Shown: piece after piece, positions 8,801-17,243 of the stretch
How the letters are laid out: every line of letters begins with the position of its first letter
Position numbering within the stretch: position 1 is the stretch's first letter
Assembly: GCA_040772065.1 (NCBI GenBank)
Contig: JAXGYX010000001.1
Span: 2,170,001-2,234,000, forward strand
DNA: 64,000 bases
Direction: 5' to 3'
Source of the DNA: JAXGYX01 sp040772065
Lineage (GTDB): Bacteria > Bacillota > Clostridia > Saccharofermentanales > Fastidiosipilaceae
Notes under the pieces: generated by a model
What the model saw: the letters and a program-made list of their open reading frames with translations, nothing else
Databases searched by the model: none
What the model was told of the DNA's origin: nothing
Program-made: the position numbers and the translations under genes

Positions 8801-9028
8801 ATCTGTTAACTCAATATCATTATTTTTGTATCCAGTATCATCTCCTGGGTCAACAAGCTCAGGATCTGTTCCGGACGTACCCCAGCTCATCTTTTGAAAT
8901 ACTTGCTGTTTTTCACCCAAATCACGGATATAGCTTAGCTGATCATGGAATTTTTGCCCATTAAAAACTCTGACGACTGCATCAACAGCGTCAGTCTGAT
9001 ATTGCTGTATTTTAAAACTAAACCTCAT
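5897..9028 (-). CDS. res: Type III restriction enzyme, Res subunit
   Basis: This 1,043-residue protein is the ATP-dependent translocase/nuclease of a type III restriction-modification system. Visible elements in order are the Walker A motif ETGTGKTYVY (residues about 112-121), VPSLAIREGV (motif Ia), the motif II variant ILDEPQKMEG (about 241-250), SLNYSATHKKQ (motif III), the motif V/VI region FSHSALREGWDNPNV and QEVGRGLRL, and a C-terminal PD-(D/E)XK nuclease with YSPDWAITF and FFIAETKG. Length is normal for the family. Its ATG overlaps the mod stop by one base (TAATG), which indicates coupled translation. With Mod it should cut DNA carrying unmethylated, inversely oriented target sites. It looks intact. 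Confidence 0.93.
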   Translation of the reverse strand: MRFSFKIQQYQTDAVDAVVRVFNGQKFHDQLSYIRDLGEKQQVFQKMSWGTSGTDPELVDPGDDTGYKNNDIELTDDQLLCNIQAVQSENNIKQSNTLIKNLGRCSLDIDMETGTGKTYVYIKTMFELNKNYGWSKFIVIVPSLAIREGVKKSFEMTENHFMEYYGKKARFFAYDSDRLGQLDNFSNSSGINVMIINTQAFARSFDKGKKNPTKLIIYSNRDEFASRRPIDVLAANRPIVILDEPQKMEGRVTQEMMRNFNPLFSLNYSATHKKQHNLVYVLDALDAFNKKLVKQIQVKGFEIKNLRGTNNYIYLEQIVTSTKNPPKARIELEVKYKNSINREHRILNVGDDLYHLSHEMEQYKGFVISEIDPFHGMIIFTNGKTIHTGEVVGDVSQNDMRRIQIRETILSHFEKEERLYNAGIKTLSLFFIDEVSKYRQYDEDGNERLGEYGKIFEEEYKNILNDTVMMLEEPYHQYLRTTCSDVALVHNGYFSIDKHGKCVDYVNKKGEKIKGKDLSEDISAYDLILKNKERLLSFDEPTRFIFSHSALREGWDNPNVFQICTLKHSDSQMVKRQEVGRGLRLCVNQNGNRMDWESCGDSIHDINLLTVVASESYKDFVADLQSEIQTDLYDRPTAATSEYFAGKYIKVDDNPVLIDQKVAKTIEFYLIQNGYVDLQRKVTDKYRADLSMDTLAALPEDIAPIEEGIHQLIQAVYDDSMLDGMFIDGHETKILDNPLNDNFAKVEFQALWKKINHKYAYTATFDSDELIRKSIDYINEKLFVSQLQYTSTIGRQKDKMDEYEIRRGESFNREQIKTKILKHAETSQVKYDLIGDIANGTVLTRRTVAKILKELREDKLYQFRTNPEEFISKVIQLINEQKSTMIVEHISYDKIGERYDSSIFTAEKGTQSFNKAFHASKAIQDYVFTDGMAEQSVERRFVQDLDTAQEVCVYAKLPRGFHIPTPVGNYSPDWAITFREGTVKHIFFIAETKGTMSSLHLRPIEQAKISCAKKLFNEISTENVRYHDVDRYQSLLDIMDSIK

Positions 9029-10902
9029 TATAAAATTTTCCTAACTGTATCAGAGCTAAAGGTAGAGAATATCTGATCAAAATTCGTCGCGACATTATCG
9101 TCCGCCAAGGAACTATCGCGCATAATAAAGTAATACGGCTTCTTGTGAGCAATCGCTCTAATGGTATTCTCGTGAACATCTTTATCGAAACAGGCGATAA
9201 GGAATCCGTTTGCAACATTAAAAATCTTTTTATCGGAAATCGTACTTTCTTTGATTTTACTTGAAAGCAGGATGCCTAAATCAAGCATTACCTGAAACAA
9301 CAAATCCTCTGGAGTTCTACCCTCTTTGATGTTGTCCGCGAGAGATTCGAACAACTTCGATTCGTAGTTTGCTGGGTTATAATAGACATCCTTCATGTTG
9401 CTGCTGTCGCATTTGAGAACACGAAAACCAATATCGAGATTTTTGATATGCTCGTTGTTTTTGTTATCATTTTTAATCTTTTCACCTGCGCGTCGGATGC
9501 GCTCTTTGCCGATTTCACAAATGTTTTTATAACCAGCCTTATAGGCTTCGCTTCTTTTATCGGTCTCTTCAGGAAGCTGAACCATGATAAATTTGCGGTT
9601 GCCACCATCTTCAGCGTTCAACTGCATGACAGCATGAGCCGTTGTGCCAGAGCCGGAGAAAAAATCGAGGATAATGTCAGAACCAGACGTGGTCTGATGA
9701 ATGAAATTCTTGATTAAACTTAGCGGTTTAGCGTAATTAAACATCGTTTTACTAGCAAATAATAAATTTGCTATTCGCGTTCCTTCGGTATTCATACCAA
9801 CGCGTGTCATCCATGTAGAAAAAGGGTTTGTTTTATTCTTTAATTCATTAGCGAATCTCTTGCGCATAGGACGCTTACTTGTATCTTTTGGAAATATAAC
9901 TCGGCCTTCACTAATCAATTTATTCATACTTTTTGGAGTGTATGACCAAACTCGATTAAAATTTGGTTTATATAATTTTCCAGTTTTAGGATCAATTAAA
10001 TCATAAAACTGATTTGGACGCATATCACCATTCATGCCAACCGTAAGGTCACCTGTTGTCCAAATACCTCGTGGATCATTGTCAGGGTTGGAATATCCTT
10101 TGAAGTCTTTGTCAAATCCTCTGAATGGCTTAAAATTCGCACGATGATAGCTAAAAACGTATTCATGATCAGTAGATGTATTTGACTGGTCCATAGCAGA
10201 AGAAGTTCGGCGTTTCCAAACAAAACATCCAACAAAGTTGCTTTCCCCGAACACCTCATCACATATTTTTTTTAGATTCTCTTGCTCATTATCATCAATA
10301 CTGATAAAAATTAATCCATCATCTCGCAGTAAATCTTTTGCCAATTTCAAGCGTGGATACATCATATTTAGCCAGTCTGTATGGAAGCGTCCATTGCTAT
10401 CGAGGTTCTTAACCAGGCGTTTGCCGTCCACATCGAACTGACCGCTGTTTTCCATATAGTCATCAACACTTTGTGCAAACCTGTCTTCATACACAAAGTC
10501 ATTTCCTGTGTTGTATGGTGGATCGATATAGATCATTTTCACTTTGCCAAGATAGGTTTCTTGCAATAGTTTCAACACTTCAAGATTGTCACCTTCAATA
10601 TAGAGGTTTTCTGTCTTGTCGAAGTTCACACTTTCTTCACGGCAGGGACGCAAGGTTTTTGAGATCGGTGCATTTGCAAGCAAAATAGAATTTCTTTTAT
10701 CCGGCCATGTAAACTGGTAGCGTTCCTCGTTGCCATCCACAACCGCCGTATTGATTTCTTGCATCAAAATATCCTTATCAATGGCACGTACGACTTCGCC
10801 ATTTTCATCGGTCGTTTCAGTTACGGCATTCGGAAACAACTGTGCCAATTTAGTGAAGTTTTCGTCTGCCTTGTTTGGCGTATGCATGTTAAGTTTGTCC
10901 AT
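9028..10902 (-). CDS. mod: Type III DNA methyltransferase, Mod subunit
   Basis: This 624-residue site-specific N6-adenine (or N4-cytosine) methyltransferase recognises the target for both methylation and restriction. DPPYNTGNDF (motif IV, residues 127-136) precedes FFSGSGTTAHAV (motif I, SAM binding, about 414-425), the motif order of the beta class. Between them lies the variable target-recognition region (about 200-400) that sets specificity; the site cannot be deduced by eye. The start is an ATG with GGAGGGG upstream. The 3' end overlaps res, and the gene follows the DUF4391 gene by 6 bp. I see no simple-sequence repeats of the kind that make some mod genes phase-variable. Confidence 0.94.
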   Translation of the reverse strand: MDKLNMHTPNKADENFTKLAQLFPNAVTETTDENGEVVRAIDKDILMQEINTAVVDGNEERYQFTWPDKRNSILLANAPISKTLRPCREESVNFDKTENLYIEGDNLEVLKLLQETYLGKVKMIYIDPPYNTGNDFVYEDRFAQSVDDYMENSGQFDVDGKRLVKNLDSNGRFHTDWLNMMYPRLKLAKDLLRDDGLIFISIDDNEQENLKKICDEVFGESNFVGCFVWKRRTSSAMDQSNTSTDHEYVFSYHRANFKPFRGFDKDFKGYSNPDNDPRGIWTTGDLTVGMNGDMRPNQFYDLIDPKTGKLYKPNFNRVWSYTPKSMNKLISEGRVIFPKDTSKRPMRKRFANELKNKTNPFSTWMTRVGMNTEGTRIANLLFASKTMFNYAKPLSLIKNFIHQTTSGSDIILDFFSGSGTTAHAVMQLNAEDGGNRKFIMVQLPEETDKRSEAYKAGYKNICEIGKERIRRAGEKIKNDNKNNEHIKNLDIGFRVLKCDSSNMKDVYYNPANYESKLFESLADNIKEGRTPEDLLFQVMLDLGILLSSKIKESTISDKKIFNVANGFLIACFDKDVHENTIRAIAHKKPYYFIMRDSSLADDNVATNFDQIFSTFSSDTVRKIL

Positions 10903-10908
10903 TTTTGT

Positions 10909-11511
10909 TTACCCCTCCAGTTTTTTCTTCAGCTGATGGATTTCTTGCACCAGTTCAAATTTTTTACGTGGTTGTTTTTCTTTCCGTGCCCTTTTATCAA
11001 GACGATTAATCTCCATTTTCAGTTTGTTTCTTTTGTCATCAATTGCAATTTGTTTATCAAGAGTATTGCCATTTTCAATTTTCACTCCGCCGATATGGAT
11101 AATGATATTTTCCCAAACAGTATCAAGATTTAACCCTTTTATTGGCATGGTTAGCTCATCTTTTGACAGCCAAGGGGTTTGCATCAACTTAGTGTGATAA
11201 AGCGCAAGTTTTGCATCATCACCATACTCCAGCACAAACAACATGTTTTGGGAGATGAGCTTGGATAAAGTGGTGATTGTCCACGCATCAAAGTCTTTCC
11301 TTTTTAGGATAACCAGCACCACAAAGAAGGTTTGGATTTGCTCGCCCTCGGCGATATTAATTTTGTCAGGCGACAGTTCGTTGACGATGGTGATTCGCGA
11401 AATATTGGCGTCCATTTTTTCTTTTGCGGCGGTATTCATTTGGAATTTTGTATAGATTATCTTCTTCGGTAATCTTTTATTGACCTTCGTCGATCCTGGT
11501 AGTCCCAACAT
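10909..11511 (-). CDS. DUF4391-like protein of the defence operon
   Basis: This 200-residue protein has no enzymatic motif that I recognise. The N-terminal segment NKRLPKKIIYTKFQMNTAAK, the central IQTFFVVLVILKRKDFDAWTI, and the KLALYHTKLMQTPW region match my memory of DUF4391 proteins, which often lie beside type III restriction genes and large helicases. The last 50 residues are a charged helix (MEINRLDKRARKEKQPRKKF) likely to form a coiled coil. It starts 5 bp after the helicase stop and ends 6 bp before mod, so it is part of the same transcript. It may be an adaptor between the helicase and Mod/Res, which is inference. Confidence 0.7.
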   Translation of the reverse strand: MLGLPGSTKVNKRLPKKIIYTKFQMNTAAKEKMDANISRITIVNELSPDKINIAEGEQIQTFFVVLVILKRKDFDAWTITTLSKLISQNMLFVLEYGDDAKLALYHTKLMQTPWLSKDELTMPIKGLNLDTVWENIIIHIGGVKIENGNTLDKQIAIDDKRNKLKMEINRLDKRARKEKQPRKKFELVQEIHQLKKKLEG

Positions 11512-11515
11512 TCAC

Positions 11516-14500
11516 TCACCTCACCACCAAGAAGCAGATCAGTTCGAAATCGTCCAGTCCTCTGATTTCATTTGCCAGGAAACTAATCTCTTCACCATTT
11601 AAAAAACTGTCGATATCGCTTTCTTCCTTAACATCGATGATCGAGGCTAGCACCTGCCCGAGCAACGCAGAGAGCTCTGCCATATTTCGTCCATCTTGGG
11701 TCTCTTTATTAAATTGCTGGTAGAGCTCAGGAATCGCTGAAGTTTTCCCTTTGCAGAGCAGCCGCATGTTGTCCAACATTTGCTTTGGAGACAGGTGATC
11801 ACATATGATCTTACCGTCATCAGAGATATAGACCAGATAGAAAGGATGTAGCCGATTTTGATTGTCAATGTTGACACCGTTGGAACGGTTTTTTAAAGCA
11901 TAGATCACTCCTGAAGGTGCTCCTTCAGTGGCAGGTGCCAGCGCATGCAAACCAAAGGGTGTTTGATCCAGATCAGGACAATGTTGGATGTATTCCAGCA
12001 AATCTAAACGAAATTCGTTTAGTCCCAAATCCATAATCGATACCCCGCTGGACATATCTTCGATGTCTACAACTTCTTCCTGCAGACGTTTAAGCTGGGA
12101 TTTGCGATAATCCAGATCTGCCTTTTCTTCACTGCTGATCAGGTTGTCGTCACCCGTGGCTGTCATATCTACAATTTTCATCCGAGTTTCTACTTTTGCT
12201 TTCAAATCGATATATTCATCGAGCGTTACATCCGGCCAAAAATTAACCAGCTGGATACGTTCGTTTTTGCTGCCGATGCGGTCGATACGACCAAATCTCT
12301 GAATGATGCGGACAGGGTTCCAATGAATGTCATAGTTGATTAAATAGTCACAATCCTGTAAATTTTGACCTTCCGAGATACAGTCGGTGGCGATCAAACA
12401 ATCAATTTCGGTTGATTCATTTGGCATCAATAGATGTTTATCCTTTGAAATAGGAGAGAAGAAGGTGAGAACAGTGTTCAGGTCGGAACGGAGATGAGGG
12501 ACGGTGGATCGTCCCTCGATTGAACCGGTGACCATGGCAGTATGCAATCCAAAATGGCTTTGAACATATTTGCTGACATGATTGTACAGATAGCCCGCGG
12601 TGTCTGCGAAAGCGGTAAAGATGAGGACCTTTTTATTCCTTTGATTTATCGGGTTATTGAGCTTGTCTGTGATCAGCCGTAGCAATTCCAAAAGCTTTGA
12701 ATCGTGCTCCGGCGTAATGTCGGTGATCATAAAGTCGAGTAACTCAAGAATTTCAAAGTCCTTTTGTAGGTAGTCCCTCCACGACTTATAATCCATATCG
12801 GAAAGATCAATCTTTATTTTTTTGCCGAAGGAAAACAAGTCATCATCGTTCTGGTCTTCGTCGTCAAATTCATCTACATTTGTTGTGTCAGTGAGCTCCG
12901 GATTAACAATAGAATTTTTCTCGTAGATATCGATAGTTTGAATCGTTTTTTCAATTAGATCCTTCATGCGCTTGAGTGTTAGACTGAAAGAAAACACTGA
13001 ACTTTCCAGTCGTTTCATCAGATTGATTGCCGTCAAACGGCGGATCCCTTGTTCTCGACTTGCCTGTGTAAAGCCGATGTTGACTTTGTTGTCTTCATAA
13101 AGATCGGCATACTTTGCCATTCTGCTCGGCAAAATGAAGTGGGTCGGTGTGTAGATGCTCAGATGCAAGAGCATAAGCTGCTCAAATATCTCATTGAAGT
13201 TGATGGCGTTTTTTAAATCCGTCAGCTTTGGCCATCGGGAAATCGGTGACAATCTTGTGGGGAAAGTCCCAATATCCCCGGTGTCGTAGTACTTTTGAAT
13301 ATGTTTGCGGGAACGAGCTATGGTTACGCTGTCGAGCACTTCAAAAAAGTCAAAATCCAACATTCCCAATAATTTTTCGGTTGTTCTATCGGCGGGGTCC
13401 CATTTACTCCAGATATTAAATGCTTTTTGTGCGTTTTTAAAGATATCATCAATTGAACGCGTTGTATTCAGTTTCTCATCGATATAGTCTGTGTTTCCTT
13501 CATAGGCGAGAGCAAGTTGGTTTTTCAGATCGTTGAATCGATTGTTGACCGGGGTGGCGGAGAGCATCAGTACCTTTGTCCTTACTCCAGGACAAATCAC
13601 TTTGTTGATCAATCCCATATAACGATTCTCTTTTTCGCTGTCCTCTCCGGAGAGTTTGCCACCATTGCGAAAATTATGCGATTCATCAATCACAATCAGG
13701 TCATAATTACCCCAGTTTAATCGTTCCAGATCTAATCCGTTCGACTCACCGCGGGTGCGATTAAGATCAGTATGATAGAGGACATCATATCGCAGGCGGT
13801 CGGCCGCGATTGGGTTATTTACATAATTATCTTTATATGTGTTCCAGTTATTTGCCAGCTTTTTGGGGCAGAGAATGAGTACGGATTTATTTCGATTTTC
13901 ATAGTACTTTACGACCGCCAAGGCCGTAAAGGTCTTGCCCAGACCGACGCTGTCAGCCAAAATACAGCCATTATATTTTTCAAGTTTATTTATGATTGCT
14001 AGGGCTGCGTCTTTTTGAAAGTTATAGAGCATTTGCCAAATCTTACTTTCTTTAAATCCGGTCGCCTCGTTGGGCAGCACGTCTTCAGAGACATCCTCCA
14101 GGAATTCGTTGAAAATATTATATAACGTCACGAAATAGATGAAGTCGGGAGAGTTTTCGTTGTAAGCCGCCGTGATGTTTTCGATGACTTCATTCGTAAC
14201 CTCTTGCAGTTTGTTTTTTTCGTTCCACAAGCCATCAAATGTCTCTATGTATATTGAAGAAAATGGAGATTCAGTTTTCGACACTATGTTGTATGCGTTG
14301 TCACCCCGTTCGCAACCCAAATCAACGGTTGTGAAACCGTTGACTGGCATATAATTTTTATCGTCAAGGTTGATAAAACCCATCATGTTTTCATTCGTTA
14401 TATTGGATTTAAATGTAACTTTTTCTCGAATCCATTCAGCACATTCCTTGGCGATCGCTTTTTGCGTCAACTCGTTTCGCAGCCTCACCTCAAACTCTGT

Positions 14501-14872
14501 TCCGTACAAGCTGCGCTCACGATTTAGACGAGGAATATAGAACTCTCTTTTCTCCCGCTTTATCTTTTCGGTTGTGAAGGTCGGTGAGGTAAAGATAAAG
14601 CGCAGCTCATCGATGTCTTCTAGTTCTTTTTTTAACACCTCGAAGGCGTAAATCGAAAAACAGGCGGCCGCAATTGACAGCTTACTGTCTGGTCGCAATT
14701 CAATCGCCAAATCATCCCTTAACGTCTTTTCGGTATTGTTAATCAACTCCATTGAATCCATCTCCCACTGGGACATTTTGCCTTGTATGATGTCCAAAAA
14801 ATCGACCTGATCCATCATTTCGCATTGAATACATATGATATCATCCGTTGCTTGTCGAGCCAATCCAACCAC
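11516..14872 (-). CDS. SNF2-type helicase with PLD-like N-terminus
   Basis: This large superfamily 2 ATPase heads the defence operon. The N-terminal region (SKLSIAAACFSIYAFEVLKK, then LRFIFTSPTF) resembles the phospholipase-D-like domain that precedes SNF2-like helicases in restriction islands, but I see no HKD catalytic motif. The motor motifs are clear: ADSVGLGKTFTALAVV (Walker A), LIVIDESHNFRNGG (motif II), LSATPVNNRFND (III), and ATDCISEGQNLQ with RIIQRFGRIDRIGS (V/VI). The farthest start is a GTG at 14872, preceded in frame by TGA. It has no ribosome site, so an internal ATG at 14776 (MSQWEMDSMEL, with AAGG before it) is at least as likely. Downstream genes follow at 5-6 bp. An IS30-family element begins 17 bp upstream of the GTG. 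Confidence 0.85.
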   Translation of the reverse strand: MVGLARQATDDIICIQCEMMDQVDFLDIIQGKMSQWEMDSMELINNTEKTLRDDLAIELRPDSKLSIAAACFSIYAFEVLKKELEDIDELRFIFTSPTFTTEKIKREKREFYIPRLNRERSLYGTEFEVRLRNELTQKAIAKECAEWIREKVTFKSNITNENMMGFINLDDKNYMPVNGFTTVDLGCERGDNAYNIVSKTESPFSSIYIETFDGLWNEKNKLQEVTNEVIENITAAYNENSPDFIYFVTLYNIFNEFLEDVSEDVLPNEATGFKESKIWQMLYNFQKDAALAIINKLEKYNGCILADSVGLGKTFTALAVVKYYENRNKSVLILCPKKLANNWNTYKDNYVNNPIAADRLRYDVLYHTDLNRTRGESNGLDLERLNWGNYDLIVIDESHNFRNGGKLSGEDSEKENRYMGLINKVICPGVRTKVLMLSATPVNNRFNDLKNQLALAYEGNTDYIDEKLNTTRSIDDIFKNAQKAFNIWSKWDPADRTTEKLLGMLDFDFFEVLDSVTIARSRKHIQKYYDTGDIGTFPTRLSPISRWPKLTDLKNAINFNEIFEQLMLLHLSIYTPTHFILPSRMAKYADLYEDNKVNIGFTQASREQGIRRLTAINLMKRLESSVFSFSLTLKRMKDLIEKTIQTIDIYEKNSIVNPELTDTTNVDEFDDEDQNDDDLFSFGKKIKIDLSDMDYKSWRDYLQKDFEILELLDFMITDITPEHDSKLLELLRLITDKLNNPINQRNKKVLIFTAFADTAGYLYNHVSKYVQSHFGLHTAMVTGSIEGRSTVPHLRSDLNTVLTFFSPISKDKHLLMPNESTEIDCLIATDCISEGQNLQDCDYLINYDIHWNPVRIIQRFGRIDRIGSKNERIQLVNFWPDVTLDEYIDLKAKVETRMKIVDMTATGDDNLISSEEKADLDYRKSQLKRLQEEVVDIEDMSSGVSIMDLGLNEFRLDLLEYIQHCPDLDQTPFGLHALAPATEGAPSGVIYALKNRSNGVNIDNQNRLHPFYLVYISDDGKIICDHLSPKQMLDNMRLLCKGKTSAIPELYQQFNKETQDGRNMAELSALLGQVLASIIDVKEESDIDSFLNGEEISFLANEIRGLDDFELICFLVVR

Positions 14873-14875
14873 TCA

Positions 14876-14888
14876 CTCAGATACGATT
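14876..14888 (+). repeat. 13-bp target duplication, left copy
   Basis: CTCAGATACGATT here is repeated exactly at 16641-16653, directly outside the inverted repeats of the IS30-family element. Confidence 0.8.
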
Positions 14889-16640
14889 GGTTAATAACAA
14901 AGTGAAGTGCACGTTTGAAGCAGAAAGTGCACAGTTAGGTTGAAAAGGATGAAAATAGACGCTGTGAAAGTGTCAAAAATATGGTATTTTAATGGTGTAA
15001 TCGACGAAAAAGGCAAACTTAAATAAGGGCTTCAATGCGTTGGCCTTTTTTGCAATGCAAAGTGGCCCACCCTAGACGCAGGTTATTTAGTTGTGAACAG
15101 TTCCTGTCATTCGTCGGATTTCAGAAGGAAAAGATCACTCATAGCAACAACTGATCTTTTCCTTTTTCAATGTATTGAATCTGCTGAAATCAGTCGGCTC
15201 CTCTATCGTCTGGAAAGCAAAGCCGGTTTGAGGCAGATGTCATCAGGTGGAATACGTTGGATGCCCAACTGCCCGAGCACGGTAGTGCCGAAGATGCATT
15301 CAAAGATTTCGTAAGGCGTCTTGTCGCCGAGGCTTGGCCTGCAGTAGCTGTTAACGTGCGAGGCCAACAAATCCAGGTCGGTCTGCTCGAGGTTGTCGAA
15401 ACTGGTGCCCTTTGGGCAGACCGCCCGGATGAATTGGTGATCGCGTTCCAGCTCGGCTTTCTGATTGGACATCAGAGGGTCGCAATAGAAGATGAAGGTC
15501 CGGTCATGTTGTTCAAGTGCAGAAGGCTGGGAAAACTCGGAGCCATTGTCAGTTAAGCAGAGCGGAAAAAGCTTGCGAAACGATTTGATGCCCAAGATCA
15601 TTTCCAGCTCGTCAAAACAATTACAGACCGAACGTGCCGTGTTGCGTTCACGCAGTCGGATGAGCAGGAACTGCGCCTGTGGCCAATAGAGCGTTAGCAA
15701 GACTTTACGACTGTCAGCGCAACCCACCACAGTGTCCATCTGTACAGCGTTTAATCCGGGATGTTTTTCCAAATAATGCAGATAATCCTCGTAGTTGCGT
15801 CCTTGTCGACAGTTTGCTTCAACTTTGTGTTCCCTGCGTTGGCGCGGTAGACGGCGCCGTACTTTACGAGGCATGTCGATGTTTCGAGCGCGTAGCGCTC
15901 CGATGTCGACCAGCGTGTAGAGCGTACGCTCTGAGCAAGGAAGCTAGTCGGCATGGTTGACATAAATGTGGTGAAGAGACTGACCGTTGAGTAACAAGGG
16001 AGAGACCAGCTCATCGATGAAGCAAATTTCAAGGTCGCTGAGTGTTGTGCCGATGCGCTGATCTCTCAAGCGCTTTTCGGCGATCTTGTTGGCAATGTCC
16101 GCTTCATAGCGAAAACGGCTGAGTGTGCAGTTGTTCAGTTTTTTACAAGCATTGCAGCAGAAGGGCGCACCTGCGATAGAAGGGCAAACTTCAGGCAGAT
16201 AGTTAGAGCAGTTGCTGTTGCATTTTCCACAAAGTGAGCATTTACCGGATCGATAGTGACAGTGATCACAAATTCCGGTGATCCGGCAGGATGTGCGGTG
16301 ACGGCAGTTATTGGCGCTTCGACCGTAGGCTCCTTTGTACATATGGTTACGGTTGTTGCGGATCTCTCGTGCCACGGTACTGCGACTGCGCCCAATGGAC
16401 CGAGCGATCTTGTTGAGTGAATCTCCGGCAGTGATTCCCATCTGAATGCGGATGCGGTCCTCAAGGTTCAAATGTGTGTATGTGACCATGGGATTTTCCT
16501 CTTGTCTTTCCTCATAGCCCGACAAACACAGGAACTGATTTAAGAGTATCCACATGGAATGAAATTGCAAGCCAAAACGCACGATTGAATTTGCAGAGCA
16601 AAGTAGATACCCATGTGTGCACTTCGGATTGCAATTAACC
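14889..16640 (-). mobile_element. IS30-family insertion sequence, transposase broken
   Basis: The 1,752-bp element has imperfect inverted ends: GGTTAAT plus GAAGTGCAC in the first 24 bp on the left, and the same blocks in complement (GTGCACTTC and ATTAACC) at 16617-16640. About 19 of 24 positions agree. It is flanked by 13-bp direct repeats. Most IS30 elements duplicate 2-4 bp, but some members, such as IS1630 of Mycoplasma fermentans, make much longer duplications. The left 300 bp before the transposase gene contain no gene; AAAAAGGC at 15007-15014 pairs with GCCTTTTT at 15043-15050 and may be a terminator. Confidence 0.78.
15203..16489 (-). pseudogene. IS30-family transposase with in-frame TAG
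   Basis: The gene starts at the ATG at 16489 with GAGG 8 bp upstream. The first part holds the IS30 helix-turn-helix (LNLEDRIRIQMGITAGDSLN, IGRSRSTVAREIRNN) and a Cys-rich zinc-binding region (CDHCHYRSGKCSLCGKC). At 15944-15946 a TAG follows VNHAD. The same frame continues as LPCSERTLYTLVDIGALRAR and then the DDE core (NAVQMDTVVG, LTDNGSEFSQ, SNQKAELERDHQFIR), ending at 15203. One substitution therefore breaks an otherwise complete transposase of about 428 residues. It is probably inactive unless the stop is read through. Confidence 0.85.
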
Positions 16641-16653
16641 CTCAGATACGATT
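16641..16653 (+). repeat. 13-bp target duplication, right copy
   Basis: Exact copy of CTCAGATACGATT from 14876-14888. DNA to the right of it was originally next to the defence operon. Confidence 0.8.
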
Positions 16654-16675
16654 ATCATAGATCCTGATTTACAAG

Positions 16676-16694
16676 TACGCCATATTTTGGCATA
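16676..16694. promoter_or_regulatory. Palindromic operator-like site
   Basis: TACGCCA at 16676-16682 and TGGCATA at 16688-16694 form inverted arms around TATTT. The site lies between the nudix gene and, before the IS30 insertion, the start of the defence operon. It may have served either gene. The binding protein is unknown. Confidence 0.4.
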
Positions 16695-16751
16695 TTTGAG
16701 ACAGCATACTTTACCCCGACAAACCGCGTGCGAAAAAGATGAGGTGGGCTA

Positions 16752-17243
16752 ATGGATATTTATGACTTATACGATGATCACGGAAATATGGTGGGCGAAT
16801 GCGCCCCGCGAAACACACCGTTGCCGAGAAATCGCAACATCCTGACAGTGCACATCTATATTCAAAATGATGACGGTCTCTACCTGATCCAGAAACGCTC
16901 CCTGCGCAAAGACATTTTCCCCGGTCTGTGGGATGTGACCATGGGTGCGGTCAAGCGTGGCGAAAGCTCGATGCAGGGCGCGATCCGTGAGACCGAGGAG
17001 GAGCTTGGCCTCAAGTTGGAAGAGGCAGAAATGGAATATCTGGGACGCCGCCTGAACCATCCCGCCTTGTGGGACGTCTGGCTGGCGAGAACCAAGTTTC
17101 GTGCTGAGGACTGCCGGCTTCAACCCACCGAGGTGTTGGAGATCCGCATGGTCACAAAGAGCGAGATGCTCAGAGTGTTCAAGGAACAGCGGCACCGTCC
17201 GCAGGAATACCTTGATAAATTGAAGGAACTATTGCCCGAGTGA
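16752..17243 (+). CDS. NUDIX hydrolase
   Basis: This 163-residue protein carries the Nudix box GxxxxxETxxxxxxEL: GESSMQGAIRETEEELGLKL at about residues 75-94, with the metal-binding REtxEE glutamates present. The N-terminal part (YDLYDDHGNMVGECAPR, then TVHIYIQNDDGLYLIQKRSL) resembles isopentenyl-diphosphate isomerase-like or YfcD-type Nudix proteins. The substrate is a nucleoside diphosphate linked to another moiety or a prenyl diphosphate and cannot be fixed from sequence. GAGGTG lies 6 bp before the ATG. The last bases GTGA also hold the start of dinB, so the two genes are co-translated; a house-cleaning role beside a lesion-bypass polymerase is plausible. Confidence 0.85.
   Translation: MDIYDLYDDHGNMVGECAPRNTPLPRNRNILTVHIYIQNDDGLYLIQKRSLRKDIFPGLWDVTMGAVKRGESSMQGAIRETEEELGLKLEEAEMEYLGRRLNHPALWDVWLARTKFRAEDCRLQPTEVLEIRMVTKSEMLRVFKEQRHRPQEYLDKLKELLPE

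Noticed and set aside
15203..16489. TAG as a reassigned sense codon, suggested by the IS30 and LacI stops
   Set aside because: Both occur in dead or mobile genes, and intact genes such as yicC end in TAG.
16741..16760. Nudix gene as part of the defence island
   Set aside because: It is on the opposite strand, has the composition of the core genome and overlaps dinB, so it belongs to a housekeeping operon.
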